This document shows, piece by piece, positions 1 to 10,043 of a stretch of 64,000 nucleotides of DNA. Every line of letters begins with the position of its first letter. Positions within the stretch are counted from its first letter, which is position 1. The stretch is taken from NCBI RefSeq assembly GCF_000421265.1, contig NZ_ATWN01000003.1:186001-250000 (forward strand), given 5' to 3'. A model generated the notes under the pieces. It was not told where the DNA came from. It did no database searches and saw only the letters and a program-made list of their open reading frames with translations. Both the position numbers and the translations under genes were made by a program. The stretch is from Thalassospira lucentensis MCCC 1A00383 = DSM 14000 (GTDB taxonomy: Bacteria; Pseudomonadota; Alphaproteobacteria; Rhodospirillales; Thalassospiraceae).

Positions 1-19
1 CACTATAACTGGCAACATT

Positions 20-1690
20 TCAGGAGGTAAACCAGGAAACCAACTTCTTAATGGGATCCTGATCTTTCTCTTCAGTTTCCTGTTCGCGGGTGGTTGTTTC
101 AATTTGCTGACGAATTTCATCATCGTCTGGCATCTTGATATCGCCCGTAAACCACTGTGACGTCACGTTCTGAATCTCGGCTGCGAGCGTTTTGATATCC
201 TTGCCGGAAACTTTATCTGGCAACGGGTCCCCCCCCAAAGAAAGATAAAGCCGCCCAACCGAATTGCGCATTTGGGCAAAGGCCAGATCCCGGCGCAGCT
301 CCGAAAGCAGATACTGCAGGTCCGCACGAATGGCTTCGCGCTGGCCGGCACTGCCCGTGCTGACATTGGCATCGATTTGACCTTTGATACCTTCTTCTAC
401 GTTATAGAGCTCGGATACCGTTTGAAACTCGTCAATTGATTGGGTGTAACCGGCAAGCGCAATGTGCACCTGGCTCATCACCGCCATGCTCATCGCGTAA
501 CGGCGATAGTCGACGACATCAAGGCGTCCCTCTGCCTGCTCGATACGTTTTGGCCCTGTAAAGACCTCGAAGAGGTTCTTGTTGATCGAAGCCCCCCAGG
601 AGAACCAGGTCTGTTCCCACGCGTAGGAGTTACTGTCGTAGTTCCAGGCTGTATCAAGTTCCAGTCCGGGCAGCATTTCAAGATATGCACGACGGACATC
701 CTTGTGGCTGATGCGCTGCTGATAGGCTTCTTCATGCAGTTCCGGACGGTGCAAAAGAGCGATACGTTCCAGCTTGTCGACGTCACCGATCCTGATGTCG
801 GGCACCTGAAAATCAACAGGCCCCGGATCCAGAGTGTATTTGGTACCCGGTTCCAAATTCATCAGGGTCGCAAGCTGGGTCTTTGCAGCATTCAGTTCCC
901 GACGCAAGACCTTAAGCTGACGTAACGTATCAAGCAGTTCTTTTTGATACCGTAGCGCACTTAGCGGCGCTTCACTTCCCGATGCCTGCGCTTCGCGTAC
1001 ATCTTCAAGGGCCTTTTCTACCGTAGCCGATAGCGGTGCAATCCTTTCCAGCAAACGTTCCGCTGAAACAGCATTCCAGAAAGCGGCACGCACATCCTGG
1101 GTGATATTATGAACGACTTTGCGGCGGCGCTCTTCGGCGATTAATACGCGGTCGGCGACTTGCTGCGCACGAACATAGCTCAAGCCGAAGTCCAGAATGT
1201 TCCATGTAACGCCAATACTGGCGGTATTTATATCCCGGTCGCTAGACGTCGAATTTTCAAGTGATTGGGATCCGGTCGTCAGCGACTTGCTGCTCGAACC
1301 ATTGAAATTGTCGCGCCCATCATACCCTGCCTCGGCAGACAACGTTGGCAAAAGATCAAGATTGGCCACAGTCAGGTTGTTGCTGGCAAGCGCACTTTCC
1401 ATCAGCTTGAGACGCTGATCAAGATTGTATTTAAGGGCGCGGGCCGTTGCCTCATACACAGTAATTGGCGCCGTCACCTTTTCCTGATCAGCAAACAACG
1501 CCTTGCGATCGGTCTCAACACGATTGAGGTGATCTGCCATTGTCATTGTTTCCGGAACAACCGCACAGGCCCCAAGCAACAACATACTGCTGGCTGCCAT
1601 CATTCTTGGCAGCGCCGAACTGCCAGTTTCACGACGTTTAACTGTATCCAAAGACAAAAAAGTCTCCCCCGTATTTGTCTTTTTAATCAT
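20..1690 (-). CDS. TolC-family outer-membrane efflux lipoprotein
   Basis: A 556-residue TolC-type outer-membrane factor, expected to form the trimeric exit duct of a type I secretion or efflux system. An N-terminal hydrophobic stretch ends in a lipobox (LLLGAC, Cys about 42), so it is probably a lipoprotein. It is followed by two alpha-helical/beta-barrel halves, with the first-half signature GVTWNILDFGLSY near residue 160. The C-terminus is acidic. The ATG lies 3 bp after the stop of the giant DUF4347 gene, so the two are probably cotranscribed and translationally coupled. That makes the giant protein the likely cargo. The ABC transporter and HlyD-type adaptor are not in the window and, if linked, would lie beyond the left edge. 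An internal start at residue 30 (MMAASS) would give a more typical lipoprotein signal. Confidence 0.9.
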   Translation of the reverse strand: MIKKTNTGETFLSLDTVKRRETGSSALPRMMAASSMLLLGACAVVPETMTMADHLNRVETDRKALFADQEKVTAPITVYEATARALKYNLDQRLKLMESALASNNLTVANLDLLPTLSAEAGYDGRDNFNGSSSKSLTTGSQSLENSTSSDRDINTASIGVTWNILDFGLSYVRAQQVADRVLIAEERRRKVVHNITQDVRAAFWNAVSAERLLERIAPLSATVEKALEDVREAQASGSEAPLSALRYQKELLDTLRQLKVLRRELNAAKTQLATLMNLEPGTKYTLDPGPVDFQVPDIRIGDVDKLERIALLHRPELHEEAYQQRISHKDVRRAYLEMLPGLELDTAWNYDSNSYAWEQTWFSWGASINKNLFEVFTGPKRIEQAEGRLDVVDYRRYAMSMAVMSQVHIALAGYTQSIDEFQTVSELYNVEEGIKGQIDANVSTGSAGQREAIRADLQYLLSELRRDLAFAQMRNSVGRLYLSLGGDPLPDKVSGKDIKTLAAEIQNVTSQWFTGDIKMPDDDEIRQQIETTTREQETEEKDQDPIKKLVSWFTS

Positions 1691-1693
1691 CTC

Positions 1694-4600
1694 TTATGCT
1701 TCGTCCAATAATGCGTCCAAAAGAGCTGTTTCCCGCATGCCGACAGAAGATGCCAACTCAGCAGAGAAGCCACTGGCTCTTGGTGAATAATCGTTAAAGG
1801 TCAAGAGATCACCGTCTTCGGAAGGTTGCCCGTCGTTTCCGCCCAGGAACGAATTGGCAAGGCCACTCAGTCCACCACCGGCATCACCAAGAAGGCCCGA
1901 AAGACCACCGGAACTTCCACCATCAGCAATACTGCCAAGGCTCCCCGATGACCCGCCAGCAAAGCCACCCGAACCAGTTGAGCCCCCCACACTACCACCA
2001 CCAGTTGCCCCACCGGCACCATAGAACTGGTTCAACTGGGCATCATTGCCCGTGACCACATTGCGCACGATGGTCATCGAATCAATACCGGCACTCGGAT
2101 CACCAAGATCACCAGCAGACCCTGTGTCCGAACCGAACAGAACCGAAGCGGTTGTCGAACCGTCCACCCCGCCGACATTCGTCAGTCCAGGAGGGGGTGC
2201 CGTCACGTCAACGACAACAACAGGTGCAGGCGTATTGTTGCTTGATGACGCAGGCGCATTGCCTTGCCCCTGACCGCCATTCTGACTTACATTTGTACTG
2301 GTACCGCTGCTACCTGTATCTGTCGCACTATATCCCGAAACGGTAACCCCGCCAGTATCTGTGATGTTTGTCGATGCTGGCGCACCTGCCAGCCAGTTAT
2401 CCGCCGCAGAAACACCATAAACGGCCCCGGTTGCTTCATTTGCAGAGAGAATGGCCTCAACAGCGGCCGCATCGGTGGCATTCAGTGTCACGGAAAACTG
2501 GGTCGCGGAGGTTACGTCAACATCTGCCGTCGTTGTCAGCGTATAGCTCGCCGCGTTCGGGCCCGTTAGCGACAGCACCGAAACATCGATGTCGTTATTC
2601 GCACCATTTGCAGCGACAAAATTGGTCCCGGTCACTGTCAATGTATTCGTCGAGGAATCATAGGTCGCAGACGTAATTGTCGGGGCTGCATAATTGGACA
2701 GGGTTACGCCACTGGTCGCATCCGAGACATCAACAGACGCGGCACTTCCCGTAACCCAGTTATCCGCTGCAGCAAGGTTATACGTCGTACTGTCATCTGA
2801 CGCCGTGCCATCCTTGTTCAGAAGTGCTTCGACAAACAATTGATCCGTCGCACTCAGCGTTAAGGTCGCAGCGGTTGCCGAGGTGATATCAACATCTGCC
2901 GTATCGGTCAGCGTATAGGTTGCACCACCTTCACCGGTCAGGGTCAGAAGCGACGCATCAATATCGTTCGCACTCCCCGAGGCCGCAATGAAATTGGTAC
3001 CGGTCAGAACAAGCTGCCCGGTGCTTGCGTCATAGGTTACGCCTGTAACCGCCGGGGCTGCAAAGTTCGAAACCGTGATGGCGTTGCCCGTCAAGTCCGC
3101 AACATTCACCGCAGCATCCGCCCCCTTGGCCCAGTCTTCCGCCGCAGCAAGATTATAGGTCGCCCCACTTGCCGCAGTGGTCCCATTGGCCTGAGTCAAG
3201 GCTTCCACACCTGCGGCATCCGTGCTCGAAAGTGTTACGGCAAAACTGGTCGCACTGTTGATTTCAACATCACTGCTATCAGTTAGTGTATAGGTTTCCC
3301 CGCCTTCACCTGTGATGGTCAGGGTCGAAACATCAATGTCGTTGTTTGCACCCGATGATTTCAGGAACCCGGTGCCCGTCACTGTCAAAACGTTGGTGGA
3401 AACATCATAGGTCGCAGAGGTAACAGTCGGCACTGCCACATTCGAGACCGTAATGGCATTGCCAGTTGTATCGCTGGTGTCACCATCCGTAACATTCGTA
3501 TCCCAGTTGTCTGCAGCTGCAAGGTTAAAGGTGGTTCCACCTGTTGAACCGGTGCCGTTCTTGTTAAGGATTTGATTAAGTGCCGCCTTGTCGGTTGCAC
3601 TCAACGTGATCGTAAACTGCGAAACGGAATCCCGTTCAACATCCGACGTATCGGTTAGCGTATAGGTTTCACCACCCTCGCCCGTGATGGTCAAGGTTGA
3701 CGCATCAATATCCGCCCCGCCGCCATTGGCCTGAATGTTCGTTCCCGTCACCACCAACTGACCTGTTGATGCGTCATAAGTCGCCGAGGTGATCTTGGGA
3801 TTGATTGTAACCGTCACACCGTTGCCGGTTGTATCGGCAATATCGGTTGCAGGGTCTGCTGCCGCCATCCAGTTATCGGCAACCGCGATGTTATATGTCG
3901 TACCACCGGTTGATGAGCTACCGATTTGATCAAGCAACGCATCAACCGCTGTCTTGTCGGCACCTGAAAGCGTCAGCGAAAACGCGGTCGCACTGGTGAT
4001 TTCAACATCGGTCGCAGACGTAATCGTATGTGTACCGCCCTCGCCCGTCAGCGTGATCGTCGAGACGTCAACATCGTTCGCAGCACCGGATGCCTTGGTG
4101 AAGTTCGCACCGGTAACCGAAAGGATACCGGTATCAGAATCATACGTTGCCGAGGTGACTGTCGGGGCTGCAACATTGGAAACAGTAACACCTGTCGTCG
4201 CATCCGCAACGTCATCCCCCGCAGGCGCACCTGCCATCCAATTGTCCGCCGCAGAAATGTTATAAGTGGTTCCGCCCCCGGCGCTCGTGCCGTCCTTGTT
4301 CAGAAGCCCTTCGACATTTAACTGGTCCGTGGCGCTGAGCGTAATTGTCGCACTGGTCGCCGATGTGATTTCAACATCTGCGCTGTCTGTCAGGGTATAG
4401 GTCGCGCCACCCTGCCCCGTGATTGTCAGCAAACTTGCATCAATGTCGTTTGTCGCGCCTGATTGGCCAACAAAGTTTGTCCCCGTAAGCACAAGCTGTC
4501 CGTTCGCCGCATCATATGTCGCCGACGCAATTGCCGGTGATGCGTAATTTGAAACCGTAATCGCGTTGGTCCCATCCGCGATGTCGGTTGAGGCCGCCGC

Positions 4601-7600
4601 ACCCGCAAGCCAGTTATCCGCAACCGCCAGATTGAAAGTGGTCCCTGAAGTGGCAGAAGTCGTCCCGTCCTTGTTCAACAGGCTTTCAACACCGGCAATA
4701 TCGTCACCAGACAATGTGACCGAGAATGTCGTGCCATCCGTAATCTCGACATCGGTAGCTGACGTGAGCTGATAGGTTGCCCCGCCTTCACCGGTAAATG
4801 TCAGGGTCGACACATCAACATCATTGTTCCCACCATTGCTGGAAACAAAATTGCTCCCCGTTACCGTCAACACATTGGTGCTGTAATCGTATGTTGCCGA
4901 AGTCACAGTCGGAGCAGAGACATTCGAAACGGTAATCCCGGCCGTCGCATCCGCAATATCGTTCCCCGCAGGAGCCCCCGTCATCCAGTTATCGGCACCC
5001 GCCAGATTATAGGTCGTGCTGCCATCCGAAGACGTGCCGTCCTTGTTCAACAGGCCACGTACAGCCAACTGATCGGCAGCACTCAATACCACGGTCGCGC
5101 TGGTGGCCGAGGTTACATCCACATCACTGCTGTCACTGAGTGTATATGTTGCCCCACCCTCACCGGTCAGGGTCAAAAGGCTTGCATCGATGTCGTCGTT
5201 CGCCCCCGAACTGCCAACAAAGTTGGTTCCGGTCAGGACAAGCTGCCCGTTTGCCCAGTCATACGTCGCTGATGTAATTGCCGGTGCTGCATAGTTCGAT
5301 ACCGTGATGCCGTTGCCAGCTGTATCGGAAATGTCGATTGCTGCCGGGCTTTGGGTCATCCAGTTATCGGCAACGCCAATATTGAAGGTCGTGCCTGACG
5401 TGGCCGACGTCGTTCCATCCTTGTTCAAAAGACTTTCGACATTGACCAGATCCGCACCGCTCAGGGTAAGCTCAAACTGGGTAGGAGATGTGACGTCCAC
5501 ATCAGTCGCACTTGTCAGTGTATAGGACGTTCCGCCCTCTCCGGTAATCGTAATCGACGATACGTCAACGTCATTGGCCGCGCCGGAATTGGACACAAAG
5601 TTTGTCCCGGTGACCGTCAGGACATTATTGTTATAGTCATAACTCGCCGACGTCACCGTCGGACCAGCATAATTCGAGACCGTAACTGCGGTTGTCGCAT
5701 CCGCAACGTCATTGCCCGCTGGCGCGCCTGCCATCCAATTATCAGCCGCAGCAATATTGAAGGTCGTACCCGCCGTTGCAGATGTCGTACCATCCTTGTT
5801 CAACAGCCCTTCAACCGCAACAATGTCTGTATTGCTAAGCGTAATTATCGCACTGGTCGCCGAAGACACATCCACATCCGATGTATCCGTCAATGTATAG
5901 GTCTCGCCTCCTTCACCGGTGATGGTTAGCAGGCTGGCATCTATGTCGTTGTTCGTCCCGGATGCAGAAACAAAATTGGTTCCGGTCAGGACAAGCGTAT
6001 TGGTAGTGGCGTTATAGGTCGCCGACGTGATCGCAGGCACAGCATAATTCGAAACCGTAATGCCATTCCCGGTGGTATCGGCGATGTTGTTGGCGGCGGT
6101 CGCCCCCGCCATCCAGTTGTCGGCCCCGGCGATGTTGTAGGTGGTCCCTGCCGTCGCCGAAGAAGTGCCGTCCTTGTTCAACAGGCTTTCGACGCCGACG
6201 ATGTCCGTGCCCGTGAGCGTGACGGTGAAAGTGGTGCCGTTGGTGATTTCCACGTCGCTGGCGCTGGACAGGGTGTAGGTCGCGCCGCCTTCACCGGTCA
6301 GGGTCAGCGAAGATACGTCGACGTCGTTGGTTGCGCCGCTTTTGTGCACGAAGTTTGCGCCGGTGACGGTCAACACATTGGTGTTGTAATCGTAAGTCGC
6401 AGACGTGATGGTCGGATCGGCCACGTTGCTGACCGTGACGGTGTCGGCGCCGCTGTCGGTTCCCGAGGCGTTGTCGACGATGAAGCCCGCCGCCCCGTTC
6501 ACGTTATATGCAGTTCCGCCAGTCGATGAAGTGCCGTCGGTATTGAAAATTTGATTAACCGCCGCCCTGTCGGTGGCGCTTAAGGTCAAGGTGAACGTCG
6601 ATCCGGCGATGTCGACATCTGCGGTGTCGGTCAAGGTGTAGGTCTCGCCGCCTTCGCCGGTGATGGTGATCTTGCTGGCGTCGACGTCGTTGTTCGCGCC
6701 GCCGGTGGCGGTGAAACTGGTGCCGGTGACCGCCAACTCGCCAGTGCTGGCGTCGTAGGTCGACGACGAAATACCAAACGGTTCTGCCGAATTTGCGACC
6801 GTGAAGCTGTCGAAGGTGTTTGCGTCAACGCTGTTGCCGGTGCCGCCCGTGGGGGTCATGAGAACGGTGAAGCCGGTGATGCCGGTAAAGGCCGAATAGT
6901 CGCCCGCAGAGTAGGCCGTGCTTCCGTTTGATGTGGTGAACGACGTCGAGACGTTCCCACCGGCCTTGATGCCAGTAATGGTGAAATCAAAGTCGCCACT
7001 TCCATTGTATTTTTTAAACGTCAAGCCCGTCAGGTCGAAGCTCCCCAGCGTGGAGCCGTCGGCGCTGACGGTGAACTGAACGCTTGCGGTCGACGGGGTG
7101 ATCCCATAATAGAGGCCTGCCGCGTCGTCCGTATAAAGCGTTGCGGCACCGGTATCGGTGGTCATGGTGAAACCGTTAATGAAACTGCCGGGCACGGTGG
7201 TATTGGTGACGTCCTGAACGCCGTCGGGCAGCGCCAGAATCGTGTCGAAGTCCGCAAGGGCCAAGTCGGTGAAGGGCAGGTCGGTTTCGATCACGCCGCT
7301 GCTGGCTTCCAGATCCCAATCGCCGCCCTGGCCTTGATCGCCAGTCGGGTCGGTGGATGCGGCGACGTCCGCGCCGGTGCGCTGGGCGATGTCGTCGATG
7401 AAATCCTGGCCGATGCCGCTGCCGACTTCGCAGCCATACAACAGCAAATCGCCGTCAGCCGTGAGCGCCTGGCCCAGGGCGCTCAATGCCCCTGCGTGCG
7501 CATCCAGGTTGGCGCTGGTGACCAGGGACGACCCCAACTGAAATTCGCCCTCGCGACCGTGGGATATCACATGTATGGCGTCGTATTGTTTACCGGCGTA

Positions 7601-7984
7601 TTCGCCGCCCGCGGCCAAGGCTTGCAAACCTTCCTGATCCGCACCGATGCGCAACACATCTATGTTGGCGGCGAGGTCACCGATCAAGGCTTCATAGTTG
7701 TCCACGGAAGTGTCGACCACCACCAATTCATGGCGTTCGGGCGTGCTTGGCGCATCGTTCGCGGGAGTGTCGGCCAAACTGTTCGCGGCGGCTTGTTGCG
7801 CCGCTTCCGCGCCGGTGGCCACGCCGGCGGCGTCGAACATAAAGCGCTGTTCCAAGGCCATGGCCATGGGCGCGATCACCGGGGCGGGAAAACGATCAAT
7901 GGCACCGGGAACGCCAGTCCTTGTACGAGACGCCGTGGCGACCGAACGCTGCTTGCGCGCATCGCGCTTGGCAAAAATACCCAT
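1694..7984 (-). CDS. Giant DUF4347 repeat-containing surface/secreted protein
   Basis: A 2096-residue protein. It has a basic N-terminus, then the LEQRFMFDAAG motif near residue 45 (a variant of the LEPRxMFDAA signature of large exported proteins). A DUF4347 domain spans about residues 65-250 (VISHGREGEF, LLLYGCEVGSG). About 150 residues of beta-rich sequence follow, then 12 tandem repeats of about 125 residues with the pattern SATYD..TNVLTVTGTNF..NDIDVS.LTLTGEGG.TYTLT. The C-terminus is Gly/Ser-rich. There is no Sec signal, consistent with type I secretion through the adjacent TolC protein (inference). Repeats alternate between two subtypes. DNA encoding the first two repeats and the N-terminus is richer in GC than DNA for later repeats, suggesting a chimeric gene. 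The ATG is preceded by AGGACGAT. Adhesin or matrix role is plausible but unproven. Confidence 0.85.
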   Translation of the reverse strand: MGIFAKRDARKQRSVATASRTRTGVPGAIDRFPAPVIAPMAMALEQRFMFDAAGVATGAEAAQQAAANSLADTPANDAPSTPERHELVVVDTSVDNYEALIGDLAANIDVLRIGADQEGLQALAAGGEYAGKQYDAIHVISHGREGEFQLGSSLVTSANLDAHAGALSALGQALTADGDLLLYGCEVGSGIGQDFIDDIAQRTGADVAASTDPTGDQGQGGDWDLEASSGVIETDLPFTDLALADFDTILALPDGVQDVTNTTVPGSFINGFTMTTDTGAATLYTDDAAGLYYGITPSTASVQFTVSADGSTLGSFDLTGLTFKKYNGSGDFDFTITGIKAGGNVSTSFTTSNGSTAYSAGDYSAFTGITGFTVLMTPTGGTGNSVDANTFDSFTVANSAEPFGISSSTYDASTGELAVTGTSFTATGGANNDVDASKITITGEGGETYTLTDTADVDIAGSTFTLTLSATDRAAVNQIFNTDGTSSTGGTAYNVNGAAGFIVDNASGTDSGADTVTVSNVADPTITSATYDYNTNVLTVTGANFVHKSGATNDVDVSSLTLTGEGGATYTLSSASDVEITNGTTFTVTLTGTDIVGVESLLNKDGTSSATAGTTYNIAGADNWMAGATAANNIADTTGNGITVSNYAVPAITSATYNATTNTLVLTGTNFVSASGTNNDIDASLLTITGEGGETYTLTDTSDVDVSSATSAIITLSNTDIVAVEGLLNKDGTTSATAGTTFNIAAADNWMAGAPAGNDVADATTAVTVSNYAGPTVTSASYDYNNNVLTVTGTNFVSNSGAANDVDVSSITITGEGGTSYTLTSATDVDVTSPTQFELTLSGADLVNVESLLNKDGTTSATSGTTFNIGVADNWMTQSPAAIDISDTAGNGITVSNYAAPAITSATYDWANGQLVLTGTNFVGSSGANDDIDASLLTLTGEGGATYTLSDSSDVDVTSATSATVVLSAADQLAVRGLLNKDGTSSDGSTTYNLAGADNWMTGAPAGNDIADATAGITVSNVSAPTVTSATYDYSTNVLTVTGSNFVSSNGGNNDVDVSTLTFTGEGGATYQLTSATDVEITDGTTFSVTLSGDDIAGVESLLNKDGTTSATSGTTFNLAVADNWLAGAAASTDIADGTNAITVSNYASPAIASATYDAANGQLVLTGTNFVGQSGATNDIDASLLTITGQGGATYTLTDSADVEITSATSATITLSATDQLNVEGLLNKDGTSAGGGTTYNISAADNWMAGAPAGDDVADATTGVTVSNVAAPTVTSATYDSDTGILSVTGANFTKASGAANDVDVSTITLTGEGGTHTITSATDVEITSATAFSLTLSGADKTAVDALLDQIGSSSTGGTTYNIAVADNWMAAADPATDIADTTGNGVTVTINPKITSATYDASTGQLVVTGTNIQANGGGADIDASTLTITGEGGETYTLTDTSDVERDSVSQFTITLSATDKAALNQILNKNGTGSTGGTTFNLAAADNWDTNVTDGDTSDTTGNAITVSNVAVPTVTSATYDVSTNVLTVTGTGFLKSSGANNDIDVSTLTITGEGGETYTLTDSSDVEINSATSFAVTLSSTDAAGVEALTQANGTTAASGATYNLAAAEDWAKGADAAVNVADLTGNAITVSNFAAPAVTGVTYDASTGQLVLTGTNFIAASGSANDIDASLLTLTGEGGATYTLTDTADVDITSATAATLTLSATDQLFVEALLNKDGTASDDSTTYNLAAADNWVTGSAASVDVSDATSGVTLSNYAAPTITSATYDSSTNTLTVTGTNFVAANGANNDIDVSVLSLTGPNAASYTLTTTADVDVTSATQFSVTLNATDAAAVEAILSANEATGAVYGVSAADNWLAGAPASTNITDTGGVTVSGYSATDTGSSGTSTNVSQNGGQGQGNAPASSSNNTPAPVVVVDVTAPPPGLTNVGGVDGSTTASVLFGSDTGSAGDLGDPSAGIDSMTIVRNVVTGNDAQLNQFYGAGGATGGGSVGGSTGSGGFAGGSSGSLGSIADGGSSGGLSGLLGDAGGGLSGLANSFLGGNDGQPSEDGDLLTFNDYSPRASGFSAELASSVGMRETALLDALLDEA
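1960..6775 (-). repeat. Twelve tandem ~375-bp coding repeats
   Basis: The giant gene contains 12 in-frame repeats of roughly 120-127 codons. Each begins P(A/T)(I/V)TSATYD and ends near (I/V)TVSN(Y/V/F)A. From repeat 2 onward they alternate between a form with TNVLTVTG..NDVDVS and a form with GQLVLTG..NDIDASLL. The apparent duplication unit is therefore two repeats, about 750 bp. Boundaries are approximate and were set by reading the translation. Confidence 0.8.
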
Positions 7985-8003
7985 GCTTAATCGTCCTTAC
8001 CTG

Positions 8004-8032
8004 TACCTTGCGCGCGCTATACCTTGCGCGCG
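8004..8032. repeat. Short tandem repeat upstream of the giant gene
   Basis: The 13-mer TACCTTGCGCGCG occurs twice, 16 bp apart, about 20-48 bp upstream of the start codon of the DUF4347 gene. It falls in the expected 5' leader or promoter. It could be a regulator half-site pair or simply a recent duplication; nothing in the sequence decides between these. Confidence 0.5.
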
Positions 8033-8065
8033 TATTTGTCTCGTTCCCGTACCCCGCTTCGTCTT

Positions 8066-8089
8066 CGTGTGGACACGCATTTCCACACG
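8066..8089. promoter_or_regulatory. Inverted repeat in the giant-gene leader region
   Basis: A perfect 8-bp inverted repeat, CGTGTGGA with TCCACACG, is separated by 8 bp. It lies about 80-105 bp upstream of the DUF4347 gene start, where a promoter or operator would be expected. The rest of 7985-8551 is non-coding in appearance, AT-rich in its second half, and shows no other clear feature. Confidence 0.4.
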
Positions 8090-8551
8090 TTCCGAGAGCA
8101 GGATTTAGACCCCAAAGTTGTCTAGTTCCTCAGTCTCCGTCGGCAAGCCAAACTCCACCTGCGCCCCAGCTTGGGACAGACAGACGATGAAAATGCAAGC
8201 CCGCCGCGCGGCCCCCGAGCGTGAGGCCATAAGCAGTCATGAAACCATCCAAACGTATAAAGTCGCGTGTAAAAATCCATGCGCACCTATATCATTACCT
8301 GTATGAGAGTGATACGTCAAATTTCTACATCCTACAACGCCTGTGTGTTAAAATAGCCGCAAATACTTGATCGTAAGGTTTTTTTATTTTTTTGCGGCAG
8401 TGTTTTCAAGAAAAAATACGCCATGCGTGTGTTTGAGGAAGCCATTGACAGGCGGTGGCCTCAACTTAAAACAGGCCATTAATCGTAATGGGTTCGATCA
8501 GATTCTAACGCAATGTGGGTGGAATTACGAATAGGGAAAGGAAATGCCGTC

Positions 8552-9010
8552 ATGTCCAACGATCAGCCTCTTGTCTTGCAAACGGTTGAGTGCCCCAGCG
8601 CGTTGTCACAATACATCGGCGACGACGCGCGAGACGCGGAGGATGCGGGGGAAAACCCTGCGGCGCGCGCGGACGACACGACGCAGGCGCCAAGCCGCAT
8701 GCGTCGTGACCAACTGTTGATGGACCACTTCACCAGCTTGATGAGCCATGAAATCACACTGGCGGGGGCCAATGGCCAAGCGCCGTTTTTATTGGTCGAA
8801 GGCTCAGAAAAGCCGAAATTCAGATACCCCGGTCAGGCGCGCATGCCGTTCAATCTGGTGTTTCGCAGCCTCAACGGAGTCACCCTGGGCGGGTCGCATT
8901 ATGACGTGTTGCACCCGCAATTGGGGACGATTCCATACGTTATGCTGACCCGCACCTTGGTCTATCCGGATCAAGAACCGGGAATTTATTACGAGGCAAT
9001 TTTCAATTGA
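8552..9010 (+). CDS. DUF6916-family protein
   Basis: 152 residues. The first 60 are acidic and disordered-looking. The C-terminal 90 match DUF6916 as I know it: HFTSLMSHEITL, then MPFNLVFRS, SHYDVLHPQLG, and a terminal YEAIFN. Function of the family is unknown. It commonly lies beside phage-tail-collar (Mdp-type) genes, and one follows here at 9306. The ATG at 8552 was chosen over an upstream in-frame codon at 8513 because a purine-rich ribosome site (GAAAGGAAA) sits just upstream and the family starts near here. GC-rich codon use resembles the neighbouring collar, oxygenase and GNAT genes and differs from the window at large. Confidence 0.75.
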   Translation: MSNDQPLVLQTVECPSALSQYIGDDARDAEDAGENPAARADDTTQAPSRMRRDQLLMDHFTSLMSHEITLAGANGQAPFLLVEGSEKPKFRYPGQARMPFNLVFRSLNGVTLGGSHYDVLHPQLGTIPYVMLTRTLVYPDQEPGIYYEAIFN

Positions 9011-9305
9011 TGCGTGTATTTTTCGGACGGTATTTTACAATTCAATGAATGTTATAAAAAACTAGATATCGGATAGGTTGTAGCGTAACGTTAATTCAAT
9101 GGCATTCTACCCTCTAAACGATCAATCATTATAAAAAAGACGAGGAGATAACGAGAGCGTAGATGCGGTTTGCTGTAGGGGTGTGGAACAAGGGACGCCG
9201 TCTTATGTTCGGTTACGCAACGGGCTTTATTCCTACAGCATTTCATTATGCATGACGTCGTCCATCGGCTGATTTGGCAATTTCTATGATAGGGAGAAAA
9301 TCACA

Positions 9306-9920
9306 ATGGAAACATTTCTGGGGTTTATCGGTGCGTTCGGTTTTTCGTTTCCGCCGCGAGGGTGGTCTTGGTGCGCGGGCCAGTTGGTGGCCATAAGCGA
9401 CAATCAGGCCTTGTTTTCGTTGCTGAGCGACCATTACGGCGGTGATGCACGTTCGAGCTTTGGGCTGCCCGATCTTCGTGGGCGCGCGCCGATCGGCCAA
9501 GGCGAAGGGCCGGGGCAGCCGATTTATGCGCTCGGCGAACGTGCCGGGGCCACGACCCGGGTCTTGAGCGTTAATCAAATGCCGGCGCATACCCACGATG
9601 CCGTCGCCGCCGGCGGCCAAGTCAGTATCTCCGCCGATTTGTTCGTTTCGACCGAGGATGGTCAGACCGTTGTAGCCGATCCGGGCGATTACATCGGCGC
9701 CAGCATCAAGAGCCGTAGCGACAAAAACCTTACCTTTGTTCCGGCGGCCAGCAAGGGCGTTGTGGTGCCGATCGGCGGCCTTGAGGTGGATGCAGTGGGT
9801 GGCAAGCCGACGGTCATCAACGCCGAGACAGGTGGCGACCAACAGTTTTCCGTCTTGCAACCGATCATCGCGCTGAATTTCTCGATCGCCATGCAGGGCG
9901 TGTATCCGTCGCGCAACTAA
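9306..9920 (+). CDS. Phage tail collar domain protein (Mdp-type)
   Basis: 204 residues with an N-terminal collar domain: GFIGAFGFSFPPRGWSWCAG, then Q..FSLLSDHYGGD, then FGLPDLRGRAPIG. This is the signature of microcystin-dependent-protein-like collar proteins. The motif VNQMPAHTHD follows near residue 97, as usual. The C-terminal half is beta-rich and ends in the conserved LQPIIALNFSIAMQGVYPSR. No other phage structural genes are nearby, so this is a chromosomal collar protein and not a prophage remnant. RBS AGGGAGA precedes the ATG. The role of such proteins outside phages is not established; the DUF6916 neighbour is typical. About 295 bp upstream (9011-9305) hold no gene I can identify. Confidence 0.85.
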   Translation: METFLGFIGAFGFSFPPRGWSWCAGQLVAISDNQALFSLLSDHYGGDARSSFGLPDLRGRAPIGQGEGPGQPIYALGERAGATTRVLSVNQMPAHTHDAVAAGGQVSISADLFVSTEDGQTVVADPGDYIGASIKSRSDKNLTFVPAASKGVVVPIGGLEVDAVGGKPTVINAETGGDQQFSVLQPIIALNFSIAMQGVYPSRN

Positions 9921-10043
9921 ACGGCGAGGGCGCGGTGGTTTCGTATACGGTTCAACCTGTGAACGACCATTCGCTCCCCACCGCGGCACTCCATGTAACA
10001 CGTCACCTATCAAGATAATTAAGAGAAACACAGGCGGGCGGAT

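Noticed and set aside
1960-6775. Periodic repeats read as a CRISPR-like or satellite array
   Set aside because: Repeats are about 375 bp, in frame and encode a protein; there are no short repeats with spacers.
7334-7990. 218-codon open frame opposite the DUF4347 gene
   Set aside because: It is antisense to a well-supported coding domain and has no recognisable product; GC-rich coding DNA often opens such frames.
9306-9920. Collar gene as evidence of a prophage
   Set aside because: No other phage structural, lysis or replication genes are nearby, and the DUF6916 partner points to a chromosomal Mdp-type locus.
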